A stretch of DNA of 35,503 nucleotides from the NCBI GenBank assembly GCA_023436245.1, contig JAEZJZ010000097.1, positions 1 through 35,503 of the forward strand, in the 5' to 3' direction. Below are positions 23,590-30,415 of this stretch, piece after piece. Both the position numbers and the translations under genes were made by a program. Origin of the DNA: Bacillota bacterium (GTDB lineage: Bacteria > Bacillota > UBA994 > UBA5500). Position 1 is the stretch's first letter; the number at the start of each line of letters is the position of its first letter. The notes under the pieces are model-generated. The model had not been told where the DNA came from. It did not search any database and saw nothing but the letters and a program-made list of their open reading frames with translations.

Positions 23590-24091
23590 GCCGGAAGCGT
23601 TGCTTGAGGCCGTGCTGTTCGCTGCGACAGAGCCGGTAGCACTGCAGAAACTAGCCGAAACTCTGGAAATGCCGCTCTGGGAATGCGAGCAAGCACTGGA
23701 GAGACTGGCAGAAGCGATGAAGGCACGCGATCGGGGCACTTGTCTGCGCATGGTGGGTGGCGGGTGGCAGCTCGTGACCAAACCCGAACTGCACGAGGTT
23801 GTCGCTCGCTTGGTCGGTCAGAAGAAGTACAAACTGTCCAAACCGACGTTGGAGACGATGGCGATCATTGCCTACCGCCAGCCGATTACCCGCGCAGAGA
23901 TTGAGGCAATCCGGGGCGTCAAGGTGGAAAAGGCTCTGGCCACTTTGCTGGAGAAAGGCCTGATTGTCGAGTCCGGTCGCAAGGATGCAATCGGGCGCCC
24001 GATTCTCTATGCCACCAGCAGCAGCTTCCTGGAGTACTTCGGTTTGGGTTCAATTGAGGATCTGCCCTCAGTGGGGAAACTTCGTCTCTGA
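23576..24091 (+). CDS. scpB: Segregation and condensation protein B
   Basis: Dimeric partner of ScpA in SMC-ScpAB. The 171-residue product consists of two winged-helix domains, with LETMAIIAYRQPITRAEIEAIRGV and GLIVESGRKDAIGRPILYATSSSFLEYFGL as clear family signatures. GGGAGGG within the end of scpA is its SD. A strong terminator follows, so the operon from 19585 ends here. Confidence 0.96.
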   Translation: MQQFRPEALLEAVLFAATEPVALQKLAETLEMPLWECEQALERLAEAMKARDRGTCLRMVGGGWQLVTKPELHEVVARLVGQKKYKLSKPTLETMAIIAYRQPITRAEIEAIRGVKVEKALATLLEKGLIVESGRKDAIGRPILYATSSSFLEYFGLGSIEDLPSVGKLRL

Positions 24092-24127
24092 TGCACTTGG
24101 CGATGCCTCTGTGCATCGCTTTTTTTT
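24089..24127 (+). terminator. Intrinsic terminator after scpB
   Basis: GATGCAC (24089-24095, overlapping the stop) pairs with GTGCATC (24111-24117), with an inner GGCGATGCC hairpin, and is followed by nine T (24119-24127). Confidence 0.85.
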
Positions 24128-24163
24128 CGCTGGGGAAGGATAGAGATTGGCAATCCATCCATA

Positions 24164-24310
24164 GCAACTCGAAGAGTTGCGATCTCAATAAAGCGATTCT
24201 TGCTTGTCAAGAATCGGCTTGTACCATAGCAACTCGAAGAGTTGCGATCTCAATAGAGCGATTCTTGCTTGTCAAGAATCGGCTTGTACCTAAGCAACTA
24301 GAAGAGTTGC
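24164..24310. repeat. Twin-hairpin repeat array 3, two 65-bp units, reversed
   Basis: A hairpins GCAACTCGAAGAGTTGC at 24164-24180 and 24229-24245, and a variant (TAGAAGA core) at 24294-24310, give a 65-bp period. Between them lie the reverse complements of linker CTCTATTGAGATC, of hairpin B (arms CGATTCTTG/CAAGAATCG, loop ACAAG), and of the GGTACAAGC linker. Orientation is opposite to arrays 1 and 2. The last hairpin ends directly at GGGGGAGG before the next start codon. Confidence 0.88.
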
Positions 24311-24320
24311 GGGGGAGGTG

Positions 24321-24977
24321 ATGACCGTAGTTTGGGTAATGGCGATCATTCTTCTCCTGTTGCTGTTCCTGGCGATCACCAGCCTGCAGAGAGCGCGGCT
24401 GGAGCTGGAGTATTGGCGTGAAGGCACTGATGATCGCCTGCTGGTCAACTTGCGCGGCCCATACGGCATCGTCTTTCAGCGCATGGAGATTCCGCTAGTT
24501 GAGCTGATTGCCACTCCAGCAGGACCGGGCATCACCTACCTGCGAAAGACGCAAGATGCATTGCATGGTGAGCAGCAGGAGCGTAAGACTAAGATTCTGT
24601 TTCGGGAAACAGGCAAACTGCGAGCTCTCTGGCGCAAGCTGCAACCGATGTGGCATGCCTATCGCCCGGCATTGCGCTATCTGTTGCGGCATGTGCACAT
24701 GCAGGCACTGACTTGGGAGACGCGGGTCGGTCTCGAGGATGCAGCCCAGAGTGGTCTCTTGGTGGGGGCTATATGGGCACTGAAGGGTGTTCTGCTGACA
24801 GCGGCGCAAGAGTTGATGCAAATAGACGAGCGCCGGGCAAGCATCACAGTTTCTCCCTATTTTAACCATGCATACTTCAGCACGTATTTCCACTGCATAT
24901 TCACTATACGTCTGGCGCATGTTATTAACGTGCAATGGAAGCTGCTTTGTTATAAACTTCGGCAGAGAAAGAGGTGA
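24321..24977 (+). CDS. DUF2953 membrane-anchored protein (YtfI-like)
   Basis: Protein of the DUF2953/YtfI family, which lies next to ytfJ in spore formers; function unknown. The 218-residue product has an N-terminal membrane helix (about 6-22) and then a basic, mostly soluble domain, with a few hydrophobic stretches. LLVGAIWALKGVL and ITVSPYFNHAYFSTYFHCIFTIRLAHVI are recognisable family segments. Start is uncertain: ATG 24321 is only two bases after GGGGGAGG, GTG 24318 overlaps it, and ATG 24339 is 16 bases beyond. The repeat array abuts this SD. Co-transcribed with gerW. Confidence 0.8.
   Translation: MTVVWVMAIILLLLLFLAITSLQRARLELEYWREGTDDRLLVNLRGPYGIVFQRMEIPLVELIATPAGPGITYLRKTQDALHGEQQERKTKILFRETGKLRALWRKLQPMWHAYRPALRYLLRHVHMQALTWETRVGLEDAAQSGLLVGAIWALKGVLLTAAQELMQIDERRASITVSPYFNHAYFSTYFHCIFTIRLAHVINVQWKLLCYKLRQRKR
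24895..24924 (+). promoter_or_regulatory. Candidate forespore promoter for gerW
   Basis: GCATA (24895-24899), 18-base spacer, CATGTTA (24918-24924) resembles sigma-G GHATR/CATAMTA with full -35 and two mismatches in the -10. It lies inside the DUF2953 gene, 58 bases before gerW. B. subtilis ytfJ is a forespore gene. Confidence 0.35.
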
Positions 24978-24982
24978 GCGCT

Positions 24983-25390
24983 TTGGAAAACCATCCAATT
25001 CAAGGACTGATGAAGACGGCGATGGAGAGTATCAAGGACATGGTGGATGTGAACACCATCGTAGGAGACCCGGTGGAAACCCCGGATGGTAGTGTGATTA
25101 TGCCCATTTCCCGAGTGACGTTCGGCTTCGCCGCTGGCGGTTCAGAGTTTCAGGCAGAGAACGTTTCCAGCGCAGAGTATCCATTTGGTGGCGGTAGCGG
25201 TGCCGGCGTGACAGTGCAACCTGTCGCCTTCCTGGTGGTGGGCAACGGCAATGTGCGCATGCTTCCGGTGGATTCCAATACCATGGTGGAGCGCCTGGTG
25301 GACATGGCTCCCCAACTGCTGAATCAGGTGCAAGGGATGATTCAGTCAGGTACGCAGCAGCCTACCAGCAGCCAAATTGTGACCCCGTAG
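24983..25390 (+). CDS. gerW: Spore germination protein GerW (YtfJ)
   Basis: Soluble sporulation protein of the GerW/YtfJ family; Bacillus mutants germinate poorly and have altered inner membrane. The 135-residue product begins MENHPIQGLMKTAMESIKDM and contains VNTIVGDPVETPDGSVIMPIS and VTFGFAAGGSEF, the family core, then a glycine-rich loop (PFGGGSGAG) and QPVAFLVV. TTG 24983 is chosen because AAGAGGTG ends seven bases before it and homologues start at this point; GTG 24974 would lie within the SD. It is preceded by DUF2953, the usual partner, and by a candidate forespore promoter. Confidence 0.93.
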   Translation: MENHPIQGLMKTAMESIKDMVDVNTIVGDPVETPDGSVIMPISRVTFGFAAGGSEFQAENVSSAEYPFGGGSGAGVTVQPVAFLVVGNGNVRMLPVDSNTMVERLVDMAPQLLNQVQGMIQSGTQQPTSSQIVTP

Positions 25391-25404
25391 CCAATGTGCC
25401 CAAG

Positions 25405-25436
25405 GCGGTCTTCGCGAGCAGCGAGGGCCGCTTTTT
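25405..25436 (+). terminator. Intrinsic terminator after gerW
   Basis: An 11-bp stem (25405-25415 with 25421-25431, three G-T pairs, loop GAGCA) is followed by TTTTT. Confidence 0.85.
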
Positions 25437-25504
25437 CGTGCCTCTCGCTGGCGGTCTAGGCTCGTACCTGCCCCCATATAAATAGTAGGACAGGGGGGAG
25501 TATG

Positions 25505-26722
25505 ATGAATCGTCGCCTTGTTTTAGTCTTGCTCACGCTATGCATCTGTGTTTTGGCCTGGGTATATCGTCCGTCACCCGCCCTTCCGGCCCCAGTTGCA
25601 GAGATATGGCCGCCGCTGGACGTCGCCATTCCGGTTACCACCAGCTCTGACTGGATTGGTGCGCGGGGGGCTGCGCTGATGGAGGTAGGAAGCTATCGTT
25701 TGCTATCGGGCAAGAACAGCGATGCCCGCCTACCCATGGCCAGCACCACCAAGATCATGACAGCGATTCTGGCGATCGAATCGGGACGCTTGGACGAGGT
25801 GGTCACGGTCAGCCAGCAGGCCTGCCAGGTTGAGCCGTCATCCATCTGGCTGGTTCCGGGAGAACGGATCACTCTGAAGCATCTGGTCTATGGGCTGATG
25901 CTGCGCTCAGGAAATGATGCGGCCCAGGCGATTGCGGAACATCTCGGCGGCAGCATCACCGGCTTTGCGACCATGATGAACCAAAAGGCCCTGGACTTGC
26001 AGCTGCAGAACACCCACTTTGCCAATCCACACGGTTTGCCGCACTCGGATCATTACACCTCCGCCTACGACTTGGCCAAGCTCACAGCTTATGCTCTGCA
26101 GAACCCAGTCTTCAGCCGCGTCGTAGCCACCAAGAGCATCGTCGTGCCTGGGGACGGACAGGCGCAGCCAAGGGTTTGGTACAACAAGAACCGCCTGTTG
26201 ACCAGCTATGTCGGAGCAGATGGGGTGAAGACCGGATGGACCAGAGCAGCCGGTTCCTGCCTGGTTGCCTCGGCCGAGAGATCTGGTCTGCGTGTGGTCG
26301 CTGTGGTGCTGAACAGCCCGGATGAGTTTGCCGAGACGGCCAGGCTGATGGACTCTGCCTTTGCCGGCTACCGAACTGAGACATTGGTGACCAAGGGGCA
26401 ATGGGTACAATCGCTAGCTGTGAACCACGGCTATCCCCGCTATGTCGGAGCGGTAGCTGCCGGGGGCTACGCCTGGCCTGTGGCTCGTGGCGAGTCGCTG
26501 GATCTTCGGACGGAGTTGGTGATGCCGGAACAGTTGGAGGCACCGGTAGCCGCCGGTCAGCGTGTCGGCACGCTCCGCCTGATCAGGTCGGGCCAATGCT
26601 TGGCGGAGATTCCGTTAGTTTCGGATCAGGAGTCCTGCAACAGCCGCTGGGAGCGCCTGCTCACCGGCTTGGCCACCCGCTTCTGGGAACTGGTTGGGCA
26701 GGCAGGAGGGACTGGCCGATGA
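25505..26722 (+). CDS. dacB: Sporulation D-Ala-D-Ala carboxypeptidase (DacB-like)
   Basis: Third peptidase S11 carboxypeptidase of the window. Directly followed by spmA and spmB, it corresponds to B. subtilis DacB, the mother-cell enzyme that limits cortex cross-linking. The 405-residue precursor has a signal/anchor (about 4-20), S80-T-T-K83, S135-G-N137 and K242-T-G244, and a C-terminal domain ending in a weakly amphipathic segment. Two adjacent ATGs (25502, 25505) follow GGGGGGAG; the second gives better spacing. CATATAAA about 30 bases upstream is similar to a sigma-E -10 (CATACANT) but no matching -35 was found. It overlaps spmA by four bases. Confidence 0.9.
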   Translation: MNRRLVLVLLTLCICVLAWVYRPSPALPAPVAEIWPPLDVAIPVTTSSDWIGARGAALMEVGSYRLLSGKNSDARLPMASTTKIMTAILAIESGRLDEVVTVSQQACQVEPSSIWLVPGERITLKHLVYGLMLRSGNDAAQAIAEHLGGSITGFATMMNQKALDLQLQNTHFANPHGLPHSDHYTSAYDLAKLTAYALQNPVFSRVVATKSIVVPGDGQAQPRVWYNKNRLLTSYVGADGVKTGWTRAAGSCLVASAERSGLRVVAVVLNSPDEFAETARLMDSAFAGYRTETLVTKGQWVQSLAVNHGYPRYVGAVAAGGYAWPVARGESLDLRTELVMPEQLEAPVAAGQRVGTLRLIRSGQCLAEIPLVSDQESCNSRWERLLTGLATRFWELVGQAGGTGR

Positions 26723-27312
26723 TGAACCTGATCTGGCTCCTGCTGCTGGTGATCGGCATAGTCTATGCAGCTTGTACGGGTAACATAGCCGCCATTGCCC
26801 CGGCCATCATCTCCGGCGGCGAGCAGGCGGTAGCTCTCTGCTTGACGTTGTTGGCCATCCTGGGATTCTGGTTAGGGCTGGCACGAATTGCCGAGAAGTC
26901 CGGCCTGCTCTATCTGCTGGCCCGACTGTTGTCTCCTCTCCTGCGCCCGCTGTTCCCTTCCTTGCGCCGCAATCCTCAGGCGATGCAGAACATCGTGCTC
27001 AACTTCAGCGCCAACTTGCTCGGTCTTGGCAACGCCGCAACCCCGTTTGGTTTGAGAGCGATGCAGTCAATGCAGGCGGAGAACCGCGATTCGGATACCG
27101 CTACTGACGGCATGTGCACTCTGCTGGTGCTGAACACAGCTGGCTTGGCGCTGATTCCAACGACGGTGATTGCCCTGCGAGCGGCGAATAATTCTGGTAA
27201 TCCGACAGCTACGGTCGGGGTGACTTTTGTTGCTGGGCTCTGCGCCACAGTCGCCGGACTTGCGGTGGATTGGCTGCTGCGCAGAAGCCGCAAGAGGAGG
27301 CGGACGCGTTGA
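26719..27312 (+). CDS. spmA: Spore maturation protein A
   Basis: Membrane protein of the nucleoside-recognition (Gate) family, needed with SpmB for spore core dehydration. The 197-residue product (B. subtilis about 196) has four or five membrane segments and the signatures NIVLNFSANLLGLGNAATPFGLRAM and NTAGLALIPTTVIALRAA. ATG 26719 is placed nine bases after AGGAGG and overlaps the dacB stop; the longer upstream frame lies within dacB. The transported solute, if any, is unknown. Confidence 0.95.
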   Translation: MMNLIWLLLLVIGIVYAACTGNIAAIAPAIISGGEQAVALCLTLLAILGFWLGLARIAEKSGLLYLLARLLSPLLRPLFPSLRRNPQAMQNIVLNFSANLLGLGNAATPFGLRAMQSMQAENRDSDTATDGMCTLLVLNTAGLALIPTTVIALRAANNSGNPTATVGVTFVAGLCATVAGLAVDWLLRRSRKRRRTR

Positions 27313-27839
27313 TTGCTGCCCTCAGCGCAGTCAGTGTCTGGTTGGTCCCGCTGTTTGTCCTGATAGTGCTGCTCAGCGGCTGGTTCCGCCGAGTAGCCGT
27401 GTTTGATCAGTTTGCCGAGGGGGCAAAGGAGAGCCTGGGCATGGTTGTCCGCCTATTTCCCTTTCTGCTTGCCATGCTGGTCGCGATCAGCATTCTGCGT
27501 GCCTCGGGTGCGATGGATGCCTTCGTCCAGCTGCTCGGTCCGCTGCTCAACCGCCTGAACTGGCCGCCAGAGACAGTGCCACTGGCCCTGTTGCGTCCGC
27601 TGTCCGGAAGCGGAGCCATGGCGGTGACGGCCGACTTGCTGCAGCGTTACGGTCCGGATTCACTGATCGGCCTGATCGCATCAACCATGCAGGGCAGCAC
27701 CGACACAACGCTGTTCATCGTCACAGTCTATTTCGGATCGGTGGGAGTGAAGCGCATTCGCCATGCACTAGTGGCCGGTCTGGTCGCCGACCTGGTGGCC
27801 ATGCTCGCCGCCGTCTATCTCTGTAATCTCATCTTCTGA
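27309..27839 (+). CDS. spmB: Spore maturation protein B
   Basis: Partner of SpmA, also a Gate-domain membrane protein. The 176-residue product (B. subtilis 178) shows EGAKESLGMVVRLFPFLLAMLVAISILRASGAMD, LLRPLSGSGAMAV and STMQGSTDTTLFIVTVYFGSVGVKRIRHAL, all SpmB hallmarks. TTG 27309 overlaps the spmA stop and stands 8 bases after AGGAGG. Last gene of the dacB-spmA-spmB operon; no clear terminator follows before the converging gene. Confidence 0.95.
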   Translation: MIAALSAVSVWLVPLFVLIVLLSGWFRRVAVFDQFAEGAKESLGMVVRLFPFLLAMLVAISILRASGAMDAFVQLLGPLLNRLNWPPETVPLALLRPLSGSGAMAVTADLLQRYGPDSLIGLIASTMQGSTDTTLFIVTVYFGSVGVKRIRHALVAGLVADLVAMLAAVYLCNLIF

Positions 27840-27858
27840 CGGAACTTGCCCAAAGCCA

Positions 27859-28293
27859 TCACTGCGGGGGTTCGATACCATCATCTGCCGCACAACCGGC
27901 ATCGGCTTCGAGCGGCTCAAACGTGCTGAGGGAGAACAGATGGATGCTGATAGCAGTGCCCACGGCCAGTAGCAACAGCTTGAGCGCAAAGCGCGAGATG
28001 AAGAGGCTGCTCGCGAACAGTGTCAGCCAGAGGAAGATCAGGGCTCCTCTTCTGGCCCTCCGGGTAATGGCGCCGTGGGTTAGGTAGTTGTCGATATACG
28101 GGCCAAGCAGCTTGTGCCCGAGTAGCCAGGCATGCATCGCAGCTGAACTGCGCAGATAACAGTAGGCCGCCAATAACAGGAAGGGAGTGGTGGGAAGGAG
28201 CGGTAGGAAGACTCCCAGGCAGCCCAAAGCCAGGGAGAGCGAGCCACCGACAAGCAACAGCCACTTTTTCAGAGAGTCTTTGATGGTAGTCAC
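27859..28293 (-). CDS. DUF454 (YbaN-type) membrane protein
   Basis: Small inner-membrane protein of the DUF454/YbaN family, function unknown. The 144-residue product has about four membrane segments, including the family pattern GCLGVFLPLLPTTPFLLLAAYCYLRSS and a HGAITRRARRGAL loop. GTG at 28293 is immediately preceded by GAGGGG, which is closer than normal, so the real start may be a few codons downstream. It converges on spmB with 19 bases between stops and diverges from the RidA-like gene. Confidence 0.82.
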   Translation of the reverse strand: MTTIKDSLKKWLLLVGGSLSLALGCLGVFLPLLPTTPFLLLAAYCYLRSSAAMHAWLLGHKLLGPYIDNYLTHGAITRRARRGALIFLWLTLFASSLFISRFALKLLLLAVGTAISIHLFSLSTFEPLEADAGCAADDGIEPPQ

Positions 28294-28377
28294 CCCCTCG
28301 CTTAGCTTATGCCAGCTTCCACCATACTCAGTCTACCCGAAGGCGCCCTTGCACTGCTGCTTTTTGTCTGTCCATGA

Positions 28378-28404
28378 GCAGGAATGTGGATAAGCGGATA
28401 GAAT
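28378..28404 (+). promoter_or_regulatory. Candidate sigma-H promoter for the RidA-like gene
   Basis: GCAGGAATG (28378-28386), 11-base spacer, ATAGAAT (28398-28404) against the sigma-H consensus RNAGGAWWW-N11/12-RNNGAAT has a single mismatch. It lies 39 bases before the ATG. TAGAAT could alternatively be a sigma-A -10, but no -35 is apparent. Confidence 0.4.
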
Positions 28405-28443
28405 AGAAGGTAGGGAATAGCAATAGTTGAGGAGTGATTCTGC

Positions 28444-28902
28444 ATGTCTTTCGAAACTAAAGTCCAGGAGTTGGGTCTGACCATTCCTACGCCGGCCAAA
28501 CCGCTGGCTGCCTATGTTCCGGCTGTTCGCACCGGGAATCAGGTGTTTGTCTCGGGCCAGCTGCCGTCCAAGGATGGCCAGCTGCTATACAAGGGGTTGC
28601 TCGGTCGTGATGTGACCGTCGAGCAGGGCTATGAAGCCGCCAGGGCTTGCGCCATTAACTGTCTGGGAGCGGTCAAGGCGCTGGTCGGCAGTTTGGACAA
28701 CATTGTGCGCATCGTCAAAGTCACTGGCTTTGTCGCTGCGACACCTGAGTTCACTGATCATCCGAAGGTAGTCAATGGCGCGTCTGAGCTGATGCAGCAG
28801 GTGTTCGGCGAGCAGGGGGCACACGCCCGCGCCGCCGTCGGTATGGCCAGCCTGCCGCTCGGGGTGCCGGTTGAAGTTGAGATGATTGTGGAAGTGAAGT
28901 AG
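28444..28902 (+). CDS. RidA-family protein (YjgF/UK114-like, long subgroup)
   Basis: RidA-superfamily protein, a trimer with clefts that in true RidA deaminates reactive enamines from PLP enzymes. The 152-residue product is longer than RidA (about 128) and matches the YjgF/UK114-like group with FVSGQLPSKDGQLLYKG, VKVTGFVAATPEFTDHPKVVNGASELM and GAHARAAVGMASLPLGVPVEVE. The arginine in HARAAVG is at or near the active arginine of RidA, but activity in this subgroup is not established. GAGGAG is the SD. Monocistronic with a textbook terminator; a possible sigma-H promoter precedes it. Confidence 0.87.
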   Translation: MSFETKVQELGLTIPTPAKPLAAYVPAVRTGNQVFVSGQLPSKDGQLLYKGLLGRDVTVEQGYEAARACAINCLGAVKALVGSLDNIVRIVKVTGFVAATPEFTDHPKVVNGASELMQQVFGEQGAHARAAVGMASLPLGVPVEVEMIVEVK

Positions 28903-28917
28903 CCAGAACAACGAGTA

Positions 28918-28941
28918 GGCGGGCTTCGGCCCGCCTTTTTT
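28918..28941 (+). terminator. Intrinsic terminator with UUCG tetraloop
   Basis: GGCGGGC–TTCG–GCCCGCC perfect stem (28918-28935) followed by six T. Very strong. Confidence 0.95.
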
Positions 28942-29104
28942 CTCGAGAGTTCCCACTCGCCACAAGGCGCGCTCGAGCTCGCAGTCGGGATCTGCCTTAG
29001 CAACTCAGGCAGAATGCAATCGCCGATCAACTGGGTTCTGTCGGCAGCACGGTGTTGCTGGGCAAACTAATCGCAAATATGGTTTCATGGGGAGGTCTCC
29101 ATTC

Positions 29105-29836
29105 ATGGAAGAGCGTCTACAGAAGTTTCTGGCACGGGCGGGGATTGCTTCGCGCCGAGCCGCTGAAGAACTAATTCAGCGCGGACTAGTGCTGGTCAAC
29201 GGCTCTGCTGTGGAACTGGGGACGAAGGTGGACCCAGAGAGGGACGTGGTCACCTATCGGGGCCGGGTGGTGCAACTGGCGCAGGAAAAGCTCTACCTGA
29301 TGCTGAATAAGCCTACGGGCGTGGTCACAACCGCCAGCGATCCCCAGGGGCGCAGCACAGTACTCGACCTGCTTCCAGAGTACCCAGAGCGGCTCTTTCC
29401 GGTGGGGCGGCTGGATTTGGAGACAACAGGTCTGCTTATCCTGACCAATGACGGCGACTTTGCCTATGCGCTCACTCACCCGAAGTTCAAGGTGGACAAG
29501 TGTTATCGGGCGACGGTGCAGGGGTTGGTGCAGGAGAGCGAACTGCAGCAGTTGCAAAGCGGGATCATGCTGGATGATGGCGTGACAGCTCCGGCAGCAG
29601 CCCGCATCCTGGCTAGCGGCACGGTTCAGACTACTCTGGAGATAACCATACACGAGGGTAGAAAAAGACAGGTGCGGCGCATGTGTGCGGCAGTCGGTCA
29701 TCCTGTATTGGCACTGGAGCGGGTGCAGTTGGGCAGCCTGAGGCTGGGTAATCTGCCGACGGGCGAAGCGCGCGAGCTGACAATCCGCGAGGTAGCTAAT
29801 CTCCGCCAAATCGCTTTGTGTGGCAAGAGCCGATAG
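29105..29836 (+). CDS. rluB: 23S rRNA pseudouridine synthase RluB
   Basis: Isomerises a uridine in the 23S rRNA peptidyl-transferase region to pseudouridine. The 243-residue product has an N-terminal S4 RNA-binding domain (about 1-60, EERLQKFLARAGIASRRAAEELI), then the RsuA-type catalytic domain with VGRLDLETTGLLILTNDGDFA (catalytic D104) and HEGRKRQVRRMCAAVGHPVLAL. GGGGAGG lies about ten bases before ATG 29105. RluB follows spmB in Bacillus too. The C-terminal codons and the TAG stop lie inside a dispersed repeat (29827-29867), so the extreme C-terminus was probably set by repeat insertion. RsuA is a less likely alternative. Confidence 0.93.
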   Translation: MEERLQKFLARAGIASRRAAEELIQRGLVLVNGSAVELGTKVDPERDVVTYRGRVVQLAQEKLYLMLNKPTGVVTTASDPQGRSTVLDLLPEYPERLFPVGRLDLETTGLLILTNDGDFAYALTHPKFKVDKCYRATVQGLVQESELQQLQSGIMLDDGVTAPAAARILASGTVQTTLEITIHEGRKRQVRRMCAAVGHPVLALERVQLGSLRLGNLPTGEARELTIREVANLRQIALCGKSR

Positions 29837-29867
29837 TTGCTCCGCAACCATCGCCTTATTGGAGATC
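29827..29867. repeat. Single twin-hairpin family unit overlapping the rluB stop
   Basis: The 41 bases are identical to 30048-30088: end of the AGGTAC linker, hairpin B (arms CGATAGTTGC/GCAACCATCG, one A-C mismatch), and linker CCTTATTGGAGATC. No A hairpin follows here. The rluB TAG is at 29834-29836, in the left arm of the hairpin. Confidence 0.85.
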
Positions 29868-29936
29868 AGGGCGGTCGCAATAGCGGCACATGAGTAGCGC
29901 AAGTACGGTCCATTGATTGCGGTGCGGCGTAGGCAC

Positions 29937-30011
29937 GGGGCGCATGCATGCGCCCCCTACGGGTGAGCGGGGCCTAGGTACACCCCCGTAGGGGCGCCAT
30001 GCATGGCGCCC
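29937..30011. repeat. Palindromic MITE-like element
   Basis: Two perfect 20-bp palindromes, GGGGCGCATGCATGCGCCCC (29937-29956) and GGGCGCCATGCATGGCGCCC (29992-30011), flank a near-inverted repeat (CCCTACGGGTG against CACCCCCGTAGGG). It sits between the two identical 41-bp repeat copies. No ORF. It resembles the CGTAGGGGCG-type interspersed repeats seen in many bacteria, a comparison from memory. Confidence 0.7.
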
Positions 30012-30040
30012 GTTCGCACCAGACTCTTGCGATGCTCCCT

Positions 30041-30111
30041 GAGGTACGAGCCGATAGTTGCTCCGCAACCATCGCCTTATTGGAGATCGCAACACTGCGA
30101 AGCAGTGTTGC
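30041..30111. repeat. Twin-hairpin repeat unit upstream of comFB
   Basis: One full unit: linker GAGGTACGAGC, hairpin B (30052-30074), linker CCTTATTGGAGATC, and hairpin A with a perfect 10-bp stem GCAACACTGC/GCAGTGTTGC (30089-30111). The hairpin ends three bases before GGAGGGAG, the SD of comFB. Confidence 0.88.
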
Positions 30112-30130
30112 TTGGAGGGAGAGAGTATAG

Positions 30131-30412
30131 ATGCAAATCAAGAACATGATGGAGGATGCAGTCGAGCGTAGCCTGAAGGATGTCCTGGCGCACAAGGACC
30201 GCTATGGAATTGAAGGGATGTGCACCTGCGAACGTTGCCTGATGGACGTCACTGCCCTGACCCTCAATCACCTGACTCCGCACTACGTGGTCAGCGACAA
30301 GGGTGAGGTCTTTGCCCGGGCTTTGGGCCTGAATACCAGTCAGTATGAGATAGATGTTCTGCATGCTATTCTGGTGGCGATCAAGCTGGTCAATCTGCAC
30401 CCACGGCACTAA
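30131..30412 (+). CDS. Late competence development protein ComFB family
   Basis: Small ComFB-domain protein; in cyanobacteria and Bacillus the family binds c-di-GMP or zinc, but its role is poorly defined. The 93-residue product has C31-T-C33-E-R-C36 followed by LMDVTALTLNHLTPHYVVSDKGEVFARAL, which matches the family core (CxCxxC then D-x-A-L-x-L-N-x-L-x-P-x-Y). The start follows GGAGGGAG, with the last twin-hairpin repeat just before. The next gene starts four bases after its stop. No comFA or comFC is adjacent. Confidence 0.88.
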   Translation: MQIKNMMEDAVERSLKDVLAHKDRYGIEGMCTCERCLMDVTALTLNHLTPHYVVSDKGEVFARALGLNTSQYEIDVLHAILVAIKLVNLHPRH

Positions 30413-30415
30413 GCA

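Noticed and set aside
28945..29086. Another twin-hairpin repeat before rluB (CTTAGCAACTC near 28997)
   Set aside because: Only a short match; hairpin B and both linkers are absent, so similarity may be chance.
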